NCBI RefSeq assembly: GCF_900095265.1 | Contig: NZ_LT607662.1 | Location: forward strand, 123,998-187,997 | DNA length: 64,000 bases | Reading direction: 5' to 3' | From: Janthinobacterium sp. UMAB-56 | Lineage (GTDB): Bacteria; Pseudomonadota; Gammaproteobacteria; Burkholderiales; Burkholderiaceae_D | Part shown: positions 43,951-52,096 of the stretch, one piece after another | Numbering within the stretch: the first letter of the stretch is position 1 | Layout: each line of letters begins with the position of its first letter | The notes under the pieces: generated by a model | The model's database searches: none | Told to the model about the DNA's origin: nothing | The model's input: the letters and a program-made list of their open reading frames with translations, nothing else | Position numbers and translations under genes: made by a program

Positions 43951-45798
43951 ATGACGACATCCTATGACACCCCCAGCGGCGTGTCCGCCGCCGCCACTGC
44001 AGACGGCAAGCCTGCCACGCAAGCATCCCTCAACTGCGGCGTGGTGGGCAATTGCGCCTTCAGCGCCCTGATTGACCAGGCGGGACAGGTGGTCTGGTCC
44101 TGTCTGCCCCGCTTCGACGGCGATCCCGTCTTCAACAGCTTGCTGGACGCCACGGATAACGGCAGCGTGTGGGGCATCGACATTGAAGACTACGCGCGCA
44201 GCGAGCAATTCTATGAGCCGAACACGGCCGTCTTGCGCACGCGCCTGTACGATACGCAGGGGCGGGGCGTGGAAATCACGGATTTCGCGCCACGTTTCCT
44301 CAGCCGCGACCGCATGTTCCGCCCGCTGATGCTGATCCGCCGCGTGCGTCCGCTCGACCATGCCGTACGCATCCGTGTGCGCCTGCGCCCCCGCTACGAC
44401 TGGGGCAAGCTGGCGCCGCAGATTACGCAGGGCAGCCACCACATCCGCTATGTGGGACCGGAACAGACCTTGCGCCTGAACACGGATGTGTCGCTCAACT
44501 ATGTCCTAAGCGAAACGTATTTCGTGCTGGGAGGCACGGCCAACTTCCTGCTGGGTCCAGATGAAACCCTGGCCGGCGGCATCGACGAGACGGCGCGCAT
44601 CTTCGAAAAGGAAACCATCAACTACTGGCGCACCTACACGCGCCGCCTTGCCGTGCCGCTGGAATGGCAGGACGTAGTCATCCGCGCCGCCATCACGTTA
44701 AAACTGTCTTTATATGAAGACACGGGCGCCATCATCGCCGCCATGACCACCAGCATCCCCGAAGCGCCCGGCAGCAGCCGCAACTGGGATTACCGCTATT
44801 GCTGGCTGCGCGACGCCTTCTTCGTCGTGCGCGCCCTGAACAGCCTGTCTGAAGTGGGCACGATGGAAGAGTATTTGCGCTGGCTGACGAACATCGTCGC
44901 CCGGTCGAAGGGCGGCCACATCCAGCCCCTGTACGGCATCGGCCTGGAAGAACAGTTGCCGGAATCGACGCTCGACCATTTGCCCGGCTATCGGGGCAAT
45001 GGACCCGTGCGCGTGGGCAATCAGGCGCAGGAACACTTCCAGCACGACGTCTACGGCAATATTGTCCTGGGCGCGGCGCAGGCGTTTCTTGACCACCGCT
45101 TGTTCCACCGGGCCGGCAAGGCCGAGTTTGCCGCGCTGGAAGCCGTGGGCGACCAGGCATTCCGCTTGCACGCGGAACCGGACGCGGGCATGTGGGAGTT
45201 GCGCACGCGCGCGCGCGTCCACACATCGTCCATGCTGATGAGCTGGGCCGCCTGCGATCGTCTGGCGAAAGTGGCGCATAAGCTGGGCTTGCCGGACCGC
45301 GCCGACCACTGGAACAGCCGCGCCGTGCTGATACGCGAACGCTTGCTGCGCGAGGCGTGGAGCGAGGAGCGCCAGGCTTTCGCCGAAAGCCTGGGCGGGC
45401 GCGACCTGGACGCGTCCGTCTTGCTGATGGCGGAAGTCAACTTCATCGACCCCATGGACCCGCGTTTCATCGCCACCGTCGATGCGCTGGAAGCGTCGCT
45501 GTGCGACGGCCCCTACATGCGCCGCTACGAAGCGCCCGACGACTTCGGTAAACCCGAGACCGCCTTCAACATCTGCACCTTCTGGCGCATCGACGCCCTG
45601 GCGCGCATCGGCAGGAAAGACGAGGCACGCAAAATCTTCGAAACGATGTTGATGGCGCGCAACCACCTGGGCCTGCTGTCGGAAGACACGCACCCCGTGA
45701 CGGGCGAAATGTGGGGCAACTTTCCGCAGACGTACTCGATGGTGGGCTTGATCAATTGCGCCGTGAGGTTGTCGGCGCCGTGGGATAGCGCTATTTAA
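43951..45798 (+). CDS. Glycoside hydrolase family 15 protein (glucoamylase/trehalase-like)
   Basis: A 615-residue GH15 protein. Visible marks: the N-terminal domain with GNCAFSALIDQAGQVVWSCLPRFD; SRNWDYRYCWLRDAFF, the typical catalytic-domain opening; GPVRVGNQAQEHFQHDVYG; and FNICTFWRIDALARIG. No signal peptide, so cytoplasmic. GH15 acts on alpha-linked glucosides; some members are trehalases. AAGGAG precedes the ATG 3 bases after otsB, so it belongs to the trehalose operon. Trehalose breakdown or turnover of related glucans is inferred, not shown. Confidence 0.9.
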   Translation: MTTSYDTPSGVSAAATADGKPATQASLNCGVVGNCAFSALIDQAGQVVWSCLPRFDGDPVFNSLLDATDNGSVWGIDIEDYARSEQFYEPNTAVLRTRLYDTQGRGVEITDFAPRFLSRDRMFRPLMLIRRVRPLDHAVRIRVRLRPRYDWGKLAPQITQGSHHIRYVGPEQTLRLNTDVSLNYVLSETYFVLGGTANFLLGPDETLAGGIDETARIFEKETINYWRTYTRRLAVPLEWQDVVIRAAITLKLSLYEDTGAIIAAMTTSIPEAPGSSRNWDYRYCWLRDAFFVVRALNSLSEVGTMEEYLRWLTNIVARSKGGHIQPLYGIGLEEQLPESTLDHLPGYRGNGPVRVGNQAQEHFQHDVYGNIVLGAAQAFLDHRLFHRAGKAEFAALEAVGDQAFRLHAEPDAGMWELRTRARVHTSSMLMSWAACDRLAKVAHKLGLPDRADHWNSRAVLIRERLLREAWSEERQAFAESLGGRDLDASVLLMAEVNFIDPMDPRFIATVDALEASLCDGPYMRRYEAPDDFGKPETAFNICTFWRIDALARIGRKDEARKIFETMLMARNHLGLLSEDTHPVTGEMWGNFPQTYSMVGLINCAVRLSAPWDSAI

Positions 45799-45957
45799 TT
45801 GTTCCTTGCTCCAGTCCCGTGAGCAGTCCACGCCAGCCCCTATAATGGGCGTGCCGACCTGCTTGCGGGCGCTTTAGCGTCAGCTCATCACAATCGCTGG
45901 CGCGCCGGCACACGAAACGCCGAATGGCATCTACACTGATCAATACTACATATCGAG

Positions 45958-46317
45958 ATGACGACCGTAAGCGAAATTTTAGCGACAATAAATGAGCGTA
46001 TTTTTTTTGAGACTATTTTTCAGAAAGATACTGACTGGGATGCTGCATTGTGCGCCAGGGACTCTTTTGAGTTTGATGGCGCATGGTGTGCCAGCTACGA
46101 AAAAGTGAGCTCATCTTGTCCACCCGAATGCGCCCTGGTGAAGGAGATCAGGGAGATCGCATTCAAGAAAGTGTATCAAGTCACTGAAAATGCTGACCTT
46201 GCTGGATATGTGTCGGACGACATGGGCTTGATTGCGCAGGCATGTGACAGTAAAGTCGAGATCGACTTTATCGACAATCTCTGGAAAACCTATGTGCGCA
46301 GAGCATTTCCAACTTGA
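45958..46317 (+). CDS. Hypothetical protein, 119 residues, AT-rich
   Basis: A 119-residue cytoplasmic-looking protein, acidic, with six cysteines (for example WCASYEKV, SSCPPEC, QACDSK). It has no known motif. The base composition is clearly more AT-rich than everything around it, and the ribosome site is weak (TATCGAG). It lies next to a decayed LysR gene. These are signs of recent acquisition. An immunity-like or orphan accessory protein is possible, but nothing in the sequence shows it. Confidence 0.65.
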   Translation: MTTVSEILATINERIFFETIFQKDTDWDAALCARDSFEFDGAWCASYEKVSSSCPPECALVKEIREIAFKKVYQVTENADLAGYVSDDMGLIAQACDSKVEIDFIDNLWKTYVRRAFPT

Positions 46318-46420
46318 ACTGATACTGCCCAGTTGAAGATTGCAAGTGGTCTCGTTTTCCATGCGCCCCAGCATCGCAGCGCGGCGCTCCTGTGCCACCG
46401 TTTCGACGTGCGACGCCATT

Positions 46421-46697
46421 TCAGCTACCAGTTGCGCGCCCCCCACGCCCATACAAGCGGCACGCGGCCGCCAGCGCCAGCAAATTCGGGTCGCGCTCGC
46501 GGCTGCTCAGCATCAGCACGGTGATCTGCTGGTGCGAGCCGTAGCGCGCGTCCAGGGGTAGCCGTTCGATGCGCGAGCTGAAGGCGCGTACCCAGCCGGG
46601 CAGCAGGCTGTAGCCGATGCCGCCGCTGACCTGGTTGATCAGTGAGAAGATATCGCCCGCGCGCATGGCCGTGTCGGGCACGAAGCTCGCCAGTTCA
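46421..46697 (-). pseudogene. C-terminal remnant of a LysR-type regulator
   Basis: The frame encodes about 90 residues matching the end of a LysR effector domain: GDIFSLINQVSGGIGYSLLPGWVRAF, then LPLDARY and SRERDPNLLALAAACRLY. This is the C-terminal third of MdcR-like (malonate-type) regulators from memory. Family similarity fades at about 46697, where a stop interrupts the frame. No HTH part exists upstream. The 5' two thirds of the gene are therefore missing. It lies beside the AT-rich orphan gene, suggesting a rearranged spot. Confidence 0.65.
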
Positions 46698-46824
46698 CAT
46701 CAGCAAGTCAGGGAGGCTGGCCGCATGCGGCGCCCATTGCACACCTGCATTCTTTCTCCCCATCATCCGTTTCCGCTGGTATAACATTGCGGTTACGCCC
46801 GTGACGCGCAAGGGAAGAATAACA

Positions 46825-47346
46825 ATGGAACAATTGACCGAACTTGAGCTGGAATGCTTCCAGTTGCGCCATGGTGATGGCCGGGCGGAGCGCTGCGTGG
46901 ACTGGGCCGTGGAGCGCTTGCGCCTGGACCAGGAAGGTGACGACCTCGACATCGTGCTGCTGGCCAGCGCCCGGGGCATGGACGAGGTGCTGCCGCTGGC
47001 CGAGGCCATCATCGTGCGCTACCGTGGCACCGCGCGCATGGAGGAGCAATTGCTTGCTGGCAAGTACATCGTCGAACTGCGCGCCGCCTATCTGGCAGGC
47101 CGGGAAAGCGTGCAATCGCTAGACGCCAAGCTGACGCGTTTGTATCCGGCGCTTGGCTATCCCGACTGGCTGGTCATGCTGAGCCGCAACTGCGAGTATG
47201 CGCTCGACGTCCCCGATTTTCAGCGGCCGTTCGCTCTGGAATTGGACTACATCGCAAGCTTGTGGGCAGAGGCCGGCGATGTCGACGCTTTTGAGCGTTT
47301 GTATGACCGCGAGAGGTCGAACCGGCAGGGCATGCCTGGCGGTTGA
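46825..47346 (+). CDS. Hypothetical protein, 173 residues
   Basis: A 173-residue acidic, mostly helical protein (MEQLTELELECFQLRHGDGR to RQGMPGG) with no signal, TM or metal motif. AGGGAAG lies upstream of ATG 46825, which also begins the coherent sequence; the frame remains open upstream but without a ribosome site. The pattern AVERLRLDQEGDDLDIVLLASA suggests a compact helical fold. No family recognised. Confidence 0.7.
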   Translation: MEQLTELELECFQLRHGDGRAERCVDWAVERLRLDQEGDDLDIVLLASARGMDEVLPLAEAIIVRYRGTARMEEQLLAGKYIVELRAAYLAGRESVQSLDAKLTRLYPALGYPDWLVMLSRNCEYALDVPDFQRPFALELDYIASLWAEAGDVDAFERLYDRERSNRQGMPGG

Positions 47347-47429
47347 GGTCCGCGTTGTTGCACAGAGTCGGCTGGTCGGGCGTCAAGCAGCCGATGGCGG
47401 GCAGCGTTTATCACCAGCCGCAGGAAAAT

Positions 47430-47457
47430 GAGCGGCCGCCTGAAAAGGCTGCCGCTC
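47430..47457. terminator. Terminator between convergent genes
   Basis: GAGCGGC (47430-47436) pairs with GCCGCTC (47451-47457). Inside, GCCT-GAAA-AGGC adds a second stem, so the whole is one hairpin with a single mismatch. On the minus strand it is followed by CATTTTCC. It lies 11 bases after the MFS stop and serves that gene and probably the hypothetical gene too. Confidence 0.65.
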
Positions 47458-47467
47458 TCTTAAATCA

Positions 47468-48685
47468 TCAAGCCGGCTGCGCGCCGCCCAGATTACGGCT
47501 GCGGTTTTCCACCAGCACGGAAATACCCAGCACGACGATGCCGCCGCAGGCCAGCATGGCGCCCACCCAGCCTGTCGAGCGCAAGCCCATGCCCATGGCG
47601 ATGGCGATGCCGCCGGCCCAGGCGCCCAGGGCGTTGGCAATGTTGAAGGCCGAATGGTTGAGGGCGGCGGCCACGGTTTGCGCGTCGCCGGCCACGTCCA
47701 TCAAACGCGTTTGCACGGCCGGAGCGACGGCGATGCCGGCGCCGATGGCGAACAGGTTGATCGCCGTCAGCCAGACATTGCTGCTGGTATAGGTAAAGGC
47801 GGCCAGGGCGGCCACGTTCCACAGCAGTACGCCGAAGATGGTCCACAGGCGCGAACGGTCGGCCAGCCAGCCGCCGATCAGATTCCCCACCGTCATGCCG
47901 ACACCGATAATGGCCAGCAAGATGGAGATGACCAGCGGGGACACTTTCGTGATTTCCAACAAGGTTGGCGTGATGAAGGTGTAGACGGCGAACATGCCGC
48001 CGAAGCCGATCGCCACCATCAGCAGGGTCAGCCACACTTGCAGGCGGCGAAACACGCCCAGTTCGCGGCGCGGGCTGGAATCCCCTGCAGCGACCATGGG
48101 CACGAAGATGCGCACCATCAGCATGGTCAGCAAGCCCAGTGCGGCGACCAGCAAAAAGGCCGAGCGCCAGCCCAGGGTTTGGCCGATATACGTGGCCAGC
48201 GGCACGCCGAAGATATTTGCCACGGTCAAGCCCATCAGGACACGGGCGACGGCTTGTCCCCGTTTATCCGGTTCGGCCAGGGCGGCGGCTACCAGGGCTG
48301 CCACGCCAAAATAGGCGCCGTGCGGGATGCCTGCCACGAAGCGGGCCACCACCAGTAAGCCGTAATTGGGGGCGATGGCGCTGAGCAAGTTGCCGCCAGC
48401 GAACATCAGCATCAGACAGATCAGCATTAAACGGCGCGGCATGCGCGCCAGGAAGATGGTGATCAAGGGCGCGCCGATGACCACGCCCAACGCGTAGGCG
48501 CTGATCATGTGGCTCATCTGCGGCAAGGTTGTGCCCAGGTCGTCGGCCACGACGGGCAGGATGCTCATGGAGGCGAATTCGCCCGTGCCGATGGCGAGGC
48601 CGCCGATGGCCAGGGCCAGGTCGGCATAGCCAGCGCCAAAAGGCGCGGTGACGCGCGGAATCAGGGGATCTACGGATGCGTGCAT
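47468..48685 (-). CDS. MFS transporter (DHA1-type)
   Basis: A 405-residue, 12-TM major facilitator. Motifs: GTGEFASMSILPVVADDL in TM1; ISAYALGVVIGAPLI; FLARMPRRLMLICLM, the loop 2-3 motif A region; and FVAGIPHGAYFGVAALVAAALAE, typical of the AraJ/YdhP-like drug or sugar efflux subgroup. Substrate unknown. ATG 48685 begins just before the first helix; the ribosome site is weak (AATAAGAAT). Two hairpins lie in its leader. Confidence 0.92.
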   Translation of the reverse strand: MHASVDPLIPRVTAPFGAGYADLALAIGGLAIGTGEFASMSILPVVADDLGTTLPQMSHMISAYALGVVIGAPLITIFLARMPRRLMLICLMLMFAGGNLLSAIAPNYGLLVVARFVAGIPHGAYFGVAALVAAALAEPDKRGQAVARVLMGLTVANIFGVPLATYIGQTLGWRSAFLLVAALGLLTMLMVRIFVPMVAAGDSSPRRELGVFRRLQVWLTLLMVAIGFGGMFAVYTFITPTLLEITKVSPLVISILLAIIGVGMTVGNLIGGWLADRSRLWTIFGVLLWNVAALAAFTYTSSNVWLTAINLFAIGAGIAVAPAVQTRLMDVAGDAQTVAAALNHSAFNIANALGAWAGGIAIAMGMGLRSTGWVGAMLACGGIVVLGISVLVENRSRNLGGAQPA

Positions 48686-48743
48686 ATTCTTATTAGCAGA
48701 GTAACGGTGGTGAGGCGGTGGAGCGGCGTGCCGAGGCTTAGCC

Positions 48744-48772
48744 GCAGCGGTGGCGATGCGCCACCGTATGCG
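48744..48772. promoter_or_regulatory. Hairpin 1 in MFS leader
   Basis: CGGTGGC (48748-48754) and GCCACCG (48760-48766) are perfect arms around GATGC, and outer CGCA and TGCG pair with a small bulge. It lies about 60 bases before the MFS ATG on the minus strand and could be part of an attenuator. Confidence 0.45.
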
Positions 48773-48787
48773 GGGTGAAGAAAGGAC

Positions 48788-48829
48788 GTGGGCAGCCGCC
48801 CGGCTTTTCGGGCTGAAATAGCTGCCCAC
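48788..48829. promoter_or_regulatory. Hairpin 2 in MFS leader (nested)
   Basis: GTGGGCAGC (48788-48796) and GCTGCCCAC (48821-48829) are perfect 9-bp arms. Inside is GCCCG-N6-CGGGC (48798-48813). It is a stable nested stem about 100-145 bases before the MFS start. Together the two hairpins resemble a leader control region; no leader peptide was found. Confidence 0.5.
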
Positions 48830-49112
48830 AACCAACATTGTAAAAGATACGGACAAGTTCTGCAGGCAGGCGGTCCAAATATGCTGCACTGCACCTAACA
48901 CCGCTTATTCTTGTTGGTAACGATAACATGAAAGTGCTTCTTGCCTGTTGTTTATTCAGGCTAGGCATCATCTTCGCCGAGTTGCTATTCAAGGGCAGGA
49001 TGATGAGGAAGGTCGTCAGCATTTGCGCGCTTGGCGGCAGCATGCGTAGTTTGCCGAGCAGGTCGCCCGCTCTGCACATGAGCGGCAGGGCTGACTGCGG
49101 GCGGGTGCACCG

Positions 49113-49820
49113 TCAGAAGTCTTGCATGATGCGTAGGCGCAAGCGCCACAGCGGCGTCGAAACGATGGGCGTGGCGCTGTGCGAGGCATCGTGGCCGCAA
49201 TGGCCGCAACTGTGGCGGCGGTGCGGCGCCAGCGCGAAGCTGCCCAGGTCCAGGTGTGGATGACCACAGCGGACGCAGTCGCTGCAGTCCAGCGGGGTGC
49301 CGGCCTGCAAGGCGGCGGCGTAGGCTTGCGCGGCAGGCGGCGTGATATTGATCTGCACTATGTCGGCAGGAAACAGGCCGGGCAGGGCGCCGCAGTCGAT
49401 GGCCAGCGCTACCGCGTCGCGTGCCAGCAGGGCGCCGCCGTCATCGGCCCGTGCGCGCAGTTGCAGCAAGCCGTCTGGGCCCAGGCGCAAGGTGGCGGCG
49501 TGAAAGCTGCCGGGGTCGAACAGTGCCGGGTACAGCACATAGCCCATGGGGCTGGCGTGCTGGCGGCAACGCATCTGTTGCGTGGCCTGCCTGTCGGCCA
49601 GGTCGGCCTGCGTGCCCCAGTAGCATTGATGCGTGCGGCACCAGTGGCGTGCCGCGCCATTGCGAAACTTTCCGGCAGGCAATAGATTGCACAGCACGAT
49701 GGCGTCTTCGCCCGCGCCGGCGCGAAAGTGGCCCGTGATGTGGGAGGTAGTGACGGCAAGATGACCCGTGCTCGCTTGCAAAGGCCAGCAGATGCCGGGC
49801 AGGGTCAGTGGCGTGGTCAA
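49113..49820 (-). CDS. Hypothetical protein with C-terminal zinc-ribbon-like cysteines
   Basis: A 235-residue soluble protein. The C-terminal part (about 175-212) has CSDCVRCGHPHLDLGSFALAPHRRHSC and then GHCGHD, a Cys/His pattern like a structural zinc site or a treble clef. Two more Cys/His groups lie earlier (HWCRTHQCYW and MRCRQHASPMG). Metal binding is likely; the function is not known. The gene stands alone, with the terminator of the gene upstream at 49870. Confidence 0.75.
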   Translation of the reverse strand: MTTPLTLPGICWPLQASTGHLAVTTSHITGHFRAGAGEDAIVLCNLLPAGKFRNGAARHWCRTHQCYWGTQADLADRQATQQMRCRQHASPMGYVLYPALFDPGSFHAATLRLGPDGLLQLRARADDGGALLARDAVALAIDCGALPGLFPADIVQINITPPAAQAYAAALQAGTPLDCSDCVRCGHPHLDLGSFALAPHRRHSCGHCGHDASHSATPIVSTPLWRLRLRIMQDF

Positions 49821-49867
49821 TGGCGCCTAGTGGCTAGCGGCTTGCCAGTCGCTAGCCGGCCGGCATG

Positions 49868-49895
49868 AAAAAGCCCGCCGACTGGGGCGGGCTTT
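49868..49895 (-). terminator. Rho-independent terminator of the 70-residue protein gene
   Basis: AAAGCCCGCC (49870-49879) and GGCGGGCTTT (49886-49895) form a perfect 10-bp stem. On the minus strand it is followed directly by a TTTTT run. It lies 32 bases downstream of the stop at 49927. Confidence 0.9.
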
Positions 49896-49926
49896 GCTGG
49901 TGCGCTTGCCATGGGCATGGCCCGGT

Positions 49927-50139
49927 CTATTCTTCCGTATCGGCCAGGGTAACGATGGCGCGCGCCCACTTCGCGTATTTCAGGTTCGCCAGATCGCGCA
50001 CCGTCTTGATATTGAATGCCTGCTTGAGCAGTTCCGCATCCTTCTCGCTGACGCCTTGCAGCGCATCGACTGGGGCATCGGCGATTTCCTTGAACGTCTT
50101 TTTTTCGTAGGCTTTGTCTACCGCTTTATTGATGTTCAT
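49927..50139 (-). CDS. Small conserved helix-hairpin-helix-like protein
   Basis: A 70-residue soluble protein: MNINKAVDKAYEKKTFKEIADAPVDAL, then GVSEKDAELLKQAFNIKTVRDLANLKY. The GVSEKDAELLKQAFNIKTVRDLA stretch reads like a helix-hairpin-helix/SAM-like motif of DUF4332 or the transcription factor tail type. GAGGAG precedes the ATG 9 bases away, and there is a strong terminator after it, so it is a single-gene unit. The function is unknown; nucleic-acid binding is possible. Confidence 0.8.
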   Translation of the reverse strand: MNINKAVDKAYEKKTFKEIADAPVDALQGVSEKDAELLKQAFNIKTVRDLANLKYAKWARAIVTLADTEE

Positions 50140-50300
50140 GTGTTGATGCTCCTCAGTTAGTAGGAAAATTAATTCTACACGTTTTTGCGCACCGTCAATT
50201 TACGCTTGCATGTTGTACCGAACTAAATATGATGGAGGTGGGCGCAGCTTCGGCTGAGTCCGTTTTTGAGTTGCTCTAAAAATTGTCAATGTAATACTGA

Positions 50301-50319
50301 AATTATATATAGTATAATT
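50301..50319. promoter_or_regulatory. AT-rich inverted repeat in yidB promoter region
   Basis: AATTATA-TATAG-TATAATT: perfect 7-bp arms with a 5-base spacer, 83 bases before the YidB-type gene. It contains TATAAT (50313-50318), so it may be promoter sequence. The same arms and spacing occur at 12803-12821. Confidence 0.4.
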
Positions 50320-50401
50320 GTTGTGCATGTCGGCGAATAGGCGCCGACCGCAGCGGACGCCGCTCTACGCGGCACTAATTGACAGCGTTCAGGAGAATAC
50401 G

Positions 50402-50821
50402 ATGAGTTTGCTAGATCAACTTGCGGGACAGGCGATGAGCGCTTTGGGTAACAAGGGCGCGGAAGGGGAAGCCCCGTCGGGGCTGATGGCCAGCGTGATG
50501 GAACTGGTCAACCAGCATGGCGGCTTGCCTGGCCTGCTGCAGAAATTCCAGGAAAGCGGCCTGGGCGACCAGGTGGCCAGCTGGATCGGCACCGGCGCCA
50601 ACGCGCCCGTCTCCGGCGAACAGATCAAGGATGCGCTGGGCGCCGATACGATCACCCAGATCGCCGAAAAAGCGGGCGTCGCACCGGACGCGGCCTCGGG
50701 CGGCCTGGCCGCCTTGCTGCCCCAGCTGATCGACAAGCTGACGCCGAACGGTCAAGTGCCAGAGAACAATGACCTTGTCAGCCAGGGCTTGAATATGCTC
50801 AAGGGTAAGATCTTCGGTTGA
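50402..50821 (+). CDS. YidB family (DUF937) protein
   Basis: A 139-residue protein of the YidB/DUF937 family. Features: MSLLDQLAGQAMSAL, then VMELVNQHGGLPGLLQKFQESGLGDQVASWIG (two short helices), NAPVSGEQIKDALGADTITQIAEKAGV, and AALLPQLIDKLTPNGQVP. The function is unknown. AGGAG lies before ATG 50402, whereas the frame upstream has no ribosome site. A strong terminator follows. Confidence 0.9.
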   Translation: MSLLDQLAGQAMSALGNKGAEGEAPSGLMASVMELVNQHGGLPGLLQKFQESGLGDQVASWIGTGANAPVSGEQIKDALGADTITQIAEKAGVAPDAASGGLAALLPQLIDKLTPNGQVPENNDLVSQGLNMLKGKIFG

Positions 50822-50839
50822 TACAACCGTTGCAACAAC

Positions 50840-50869
50840 AAAAAACCTTGCAGCGATGCGAGGTTTTTT
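50840..50869 (+). terminator. Rho-independent terminator after yidB-like gene
   Basis: AAAAAACCTTGC (50840-50851) pairs with GCGAGGTTTTTT (50858-50869) with one G-U wobble and a 6-base loop. The right arm ends in a T7 run. It lies 18 bases after the stop. Confidence 0.92.
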
Positions 50870-50894
50870 TATGTGCAAGGTTTTGTGTGCGAAC

Positions 50895-50985
50895 GATGAA
50901 CGTCTGAAAAACGCCTGCGGCGAGGCGCCGCCCCGAAGACAGTACGCGAGTACGGCGAAGGACAAGAGTAAGCCCGGCAACAACG
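50895..50985. repeat. Possible extragenic repeat near LacI gene 3' end
   Basis: Contains GCGGCG-AGG-CGCCGC and GTAC-GCGA-GTAC stems and a long purine-rich tail, with no gene. It ends close to the stop of the minus-strand LacI gene. The arrangement resembles intergenic repeats of related genomes, from memory only. Confidence 0.35.
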
Positions 50986-50998
50986 CCATGGGTGGTTA

Positions 50999-52096
50999 TC
51001 AGGCGGCGGCCATCATGCCGAAACGCTGAGGTTCGCTGGTCAGCCTTGCCGTACTCCCCTCGACCAGATAAGAGCAATAGCGGCGTCGCTCGGCGATGCC
51101 GCCGCGTCGTTCCATCAATTCGCCCAGCATGGCGACGGCATCGGTGGCCATCTTTTGCACGGGCTGGCGCAGGGTGGTGATGTCGTAGCTGAGCCAGCCC
51201 GATGCTTCCAGCGCGTCGAAGCCGGCCACCGACATTTGCAGCGGCACCTGGATGCCCATCTGGTGGCGCGCCGTGTCCAGGCAGCCGATGGCCATGATGT
51301 CGTTGCCGCAAATAACGGCGTCCGGCACGCGACCCAGGCGGTCGATGACTTTGCGCAAGCCCCGTCCGCCGCTGGCGTAATCGTAGTTGCCGCTGACGAC
51401 GATGGGCGCGGGCAAGCCCAGGGTCAGCAAGCGGTCCAGCATGCCGGCCTTGCGTTCGTGTGCCACGGCCGAGTCGCCGGGGCCGTCGATGATGGCGAAC
51501 TGGCGGTGGCCTGCCTCGGCCAGGCGTGACACGAGCAGGCGCGCCGCTTCGCCCTGGTCGCACAGCACGGCGTGTACGGCGTGCTCGCGCGGGCTGCGGT
51601 TGAACAGCACCAGCGGCACGTCGCGCCGGCCGAATTCTGCCATCTGTTCGTCCGACAGGCAGGCGGCCACGACGGCGCCATCGACCTGGTATTGCCACAC
51701 ATCGTTCAAGACCTTGCCGATGTCCGCTTCGCGCTCCAGGGTAAACAAGAGCAGACGCTTGCCCTGGCGGGCGATTTGCTGGCTCAGGTCGGACAACACT
51801 TGCGGATAGTACAGATTGGCCAGGTTGGAAATGATGACGGCCACCAGGTTCGAGCGCCGCGTGATCAGGCTGCGCGCGGCCGCGTTGGGGATGTAGTCGA
51901 GGCTGATGGCCGCCTGCATGACCTTGGCATGGGTGGCAGGCGAGATGCTGGCACCCGGCTTGAAGCAGCGCGATACGGCCGATTGCGACACGCCGGCCAG
52001 CAGGGCCACGTCATACGAGGTCACGCGCCGTCCGGCACCGGGTGTCGGGCGGGTGGCGGTGTTGGGTGTCCGGGCTACAGTATTCTTTTTTCGCAT
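50999..52096 (-). CDS. LacI-family transcriptional regulator
   Basis: A 365-residue regulator. The LacI HTH lies at about 24-75 (TSYDVALLAGVSQSAVSRCFKPGASISPATHAKVMQAA, hinge NAAARSLITRRSNLVAVII). The periplasmic-binding-like effector domain follows, with RGLRKVIDRLGRVPDAVICGNDIMAIGCLD. The N-terminus has an extra 20-residue basic tail. Start 52096 has no strong ribosome site. No sugar operon is next to it, so its targets are elsewhere; a candidate self-operator lies at 52188. Confidence 0.92.
   Translation of the reverse strand: MRKKNTVARTPNTATRPTPGAGRRVTSYDVALLAGVSQSAVSRCFKPGASISPATHAKVMQAAISLDYIPNAAARSLITRRSNLVAVIISNLANLYYPQVLSDLSQQIARQGKRLLLFTLEREADIGKVLNDVWQYQVDGAVVAACLSDEQMAEFGRRDVPLVLFNRSPREHAVHAVLCDQGEAARLLVSRLAEAGHRQFAIIDGPGDSAVAHERKAGMLDRLLTLGLPAPIVVSGNYDYASGGRGLRKVIDRLGRVPDAVICGNDIMAIGCLDTARHQMGIQVPLQMSVAGFDALEASGWLSYDITTLRQPVQKMATDAVAMLGELMERRGGIAERRRYCSYLVEGSTARLTSEPQRFGMMAAA

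Larger units (their letters stand above)
48686..49112. other. Intergenic region upstream of MFS gene
   Basis: About 430 bases without a supported gene. It holds two GC-rich inverted repeats near the MFS start (listed separately), then AT-richer DNA around 48830-49000 that probably contains the promoter. A plus-strand frame starting at 48928 has no ribosome site and runs into the next gene; it was not accepted. Confidence 0.5.

Noticed and set aside
46111..46452. Minus-strand frame containing GAQLVAEMASHVETVAQERR
   Set aside because: The short stretch looks protein-like and might be a further relic next to the LysR fragment, but the frame overlaps the accepted plus-strand gene and no family could be named.
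48928..49263. Plus-strand frame of 111 residues between MFS and the Cys-rich gene
   Set aside because: No ribosome site, runs antisense into the accepted gene, and the tail is Arg/Cys-rich as expected for a shadow.
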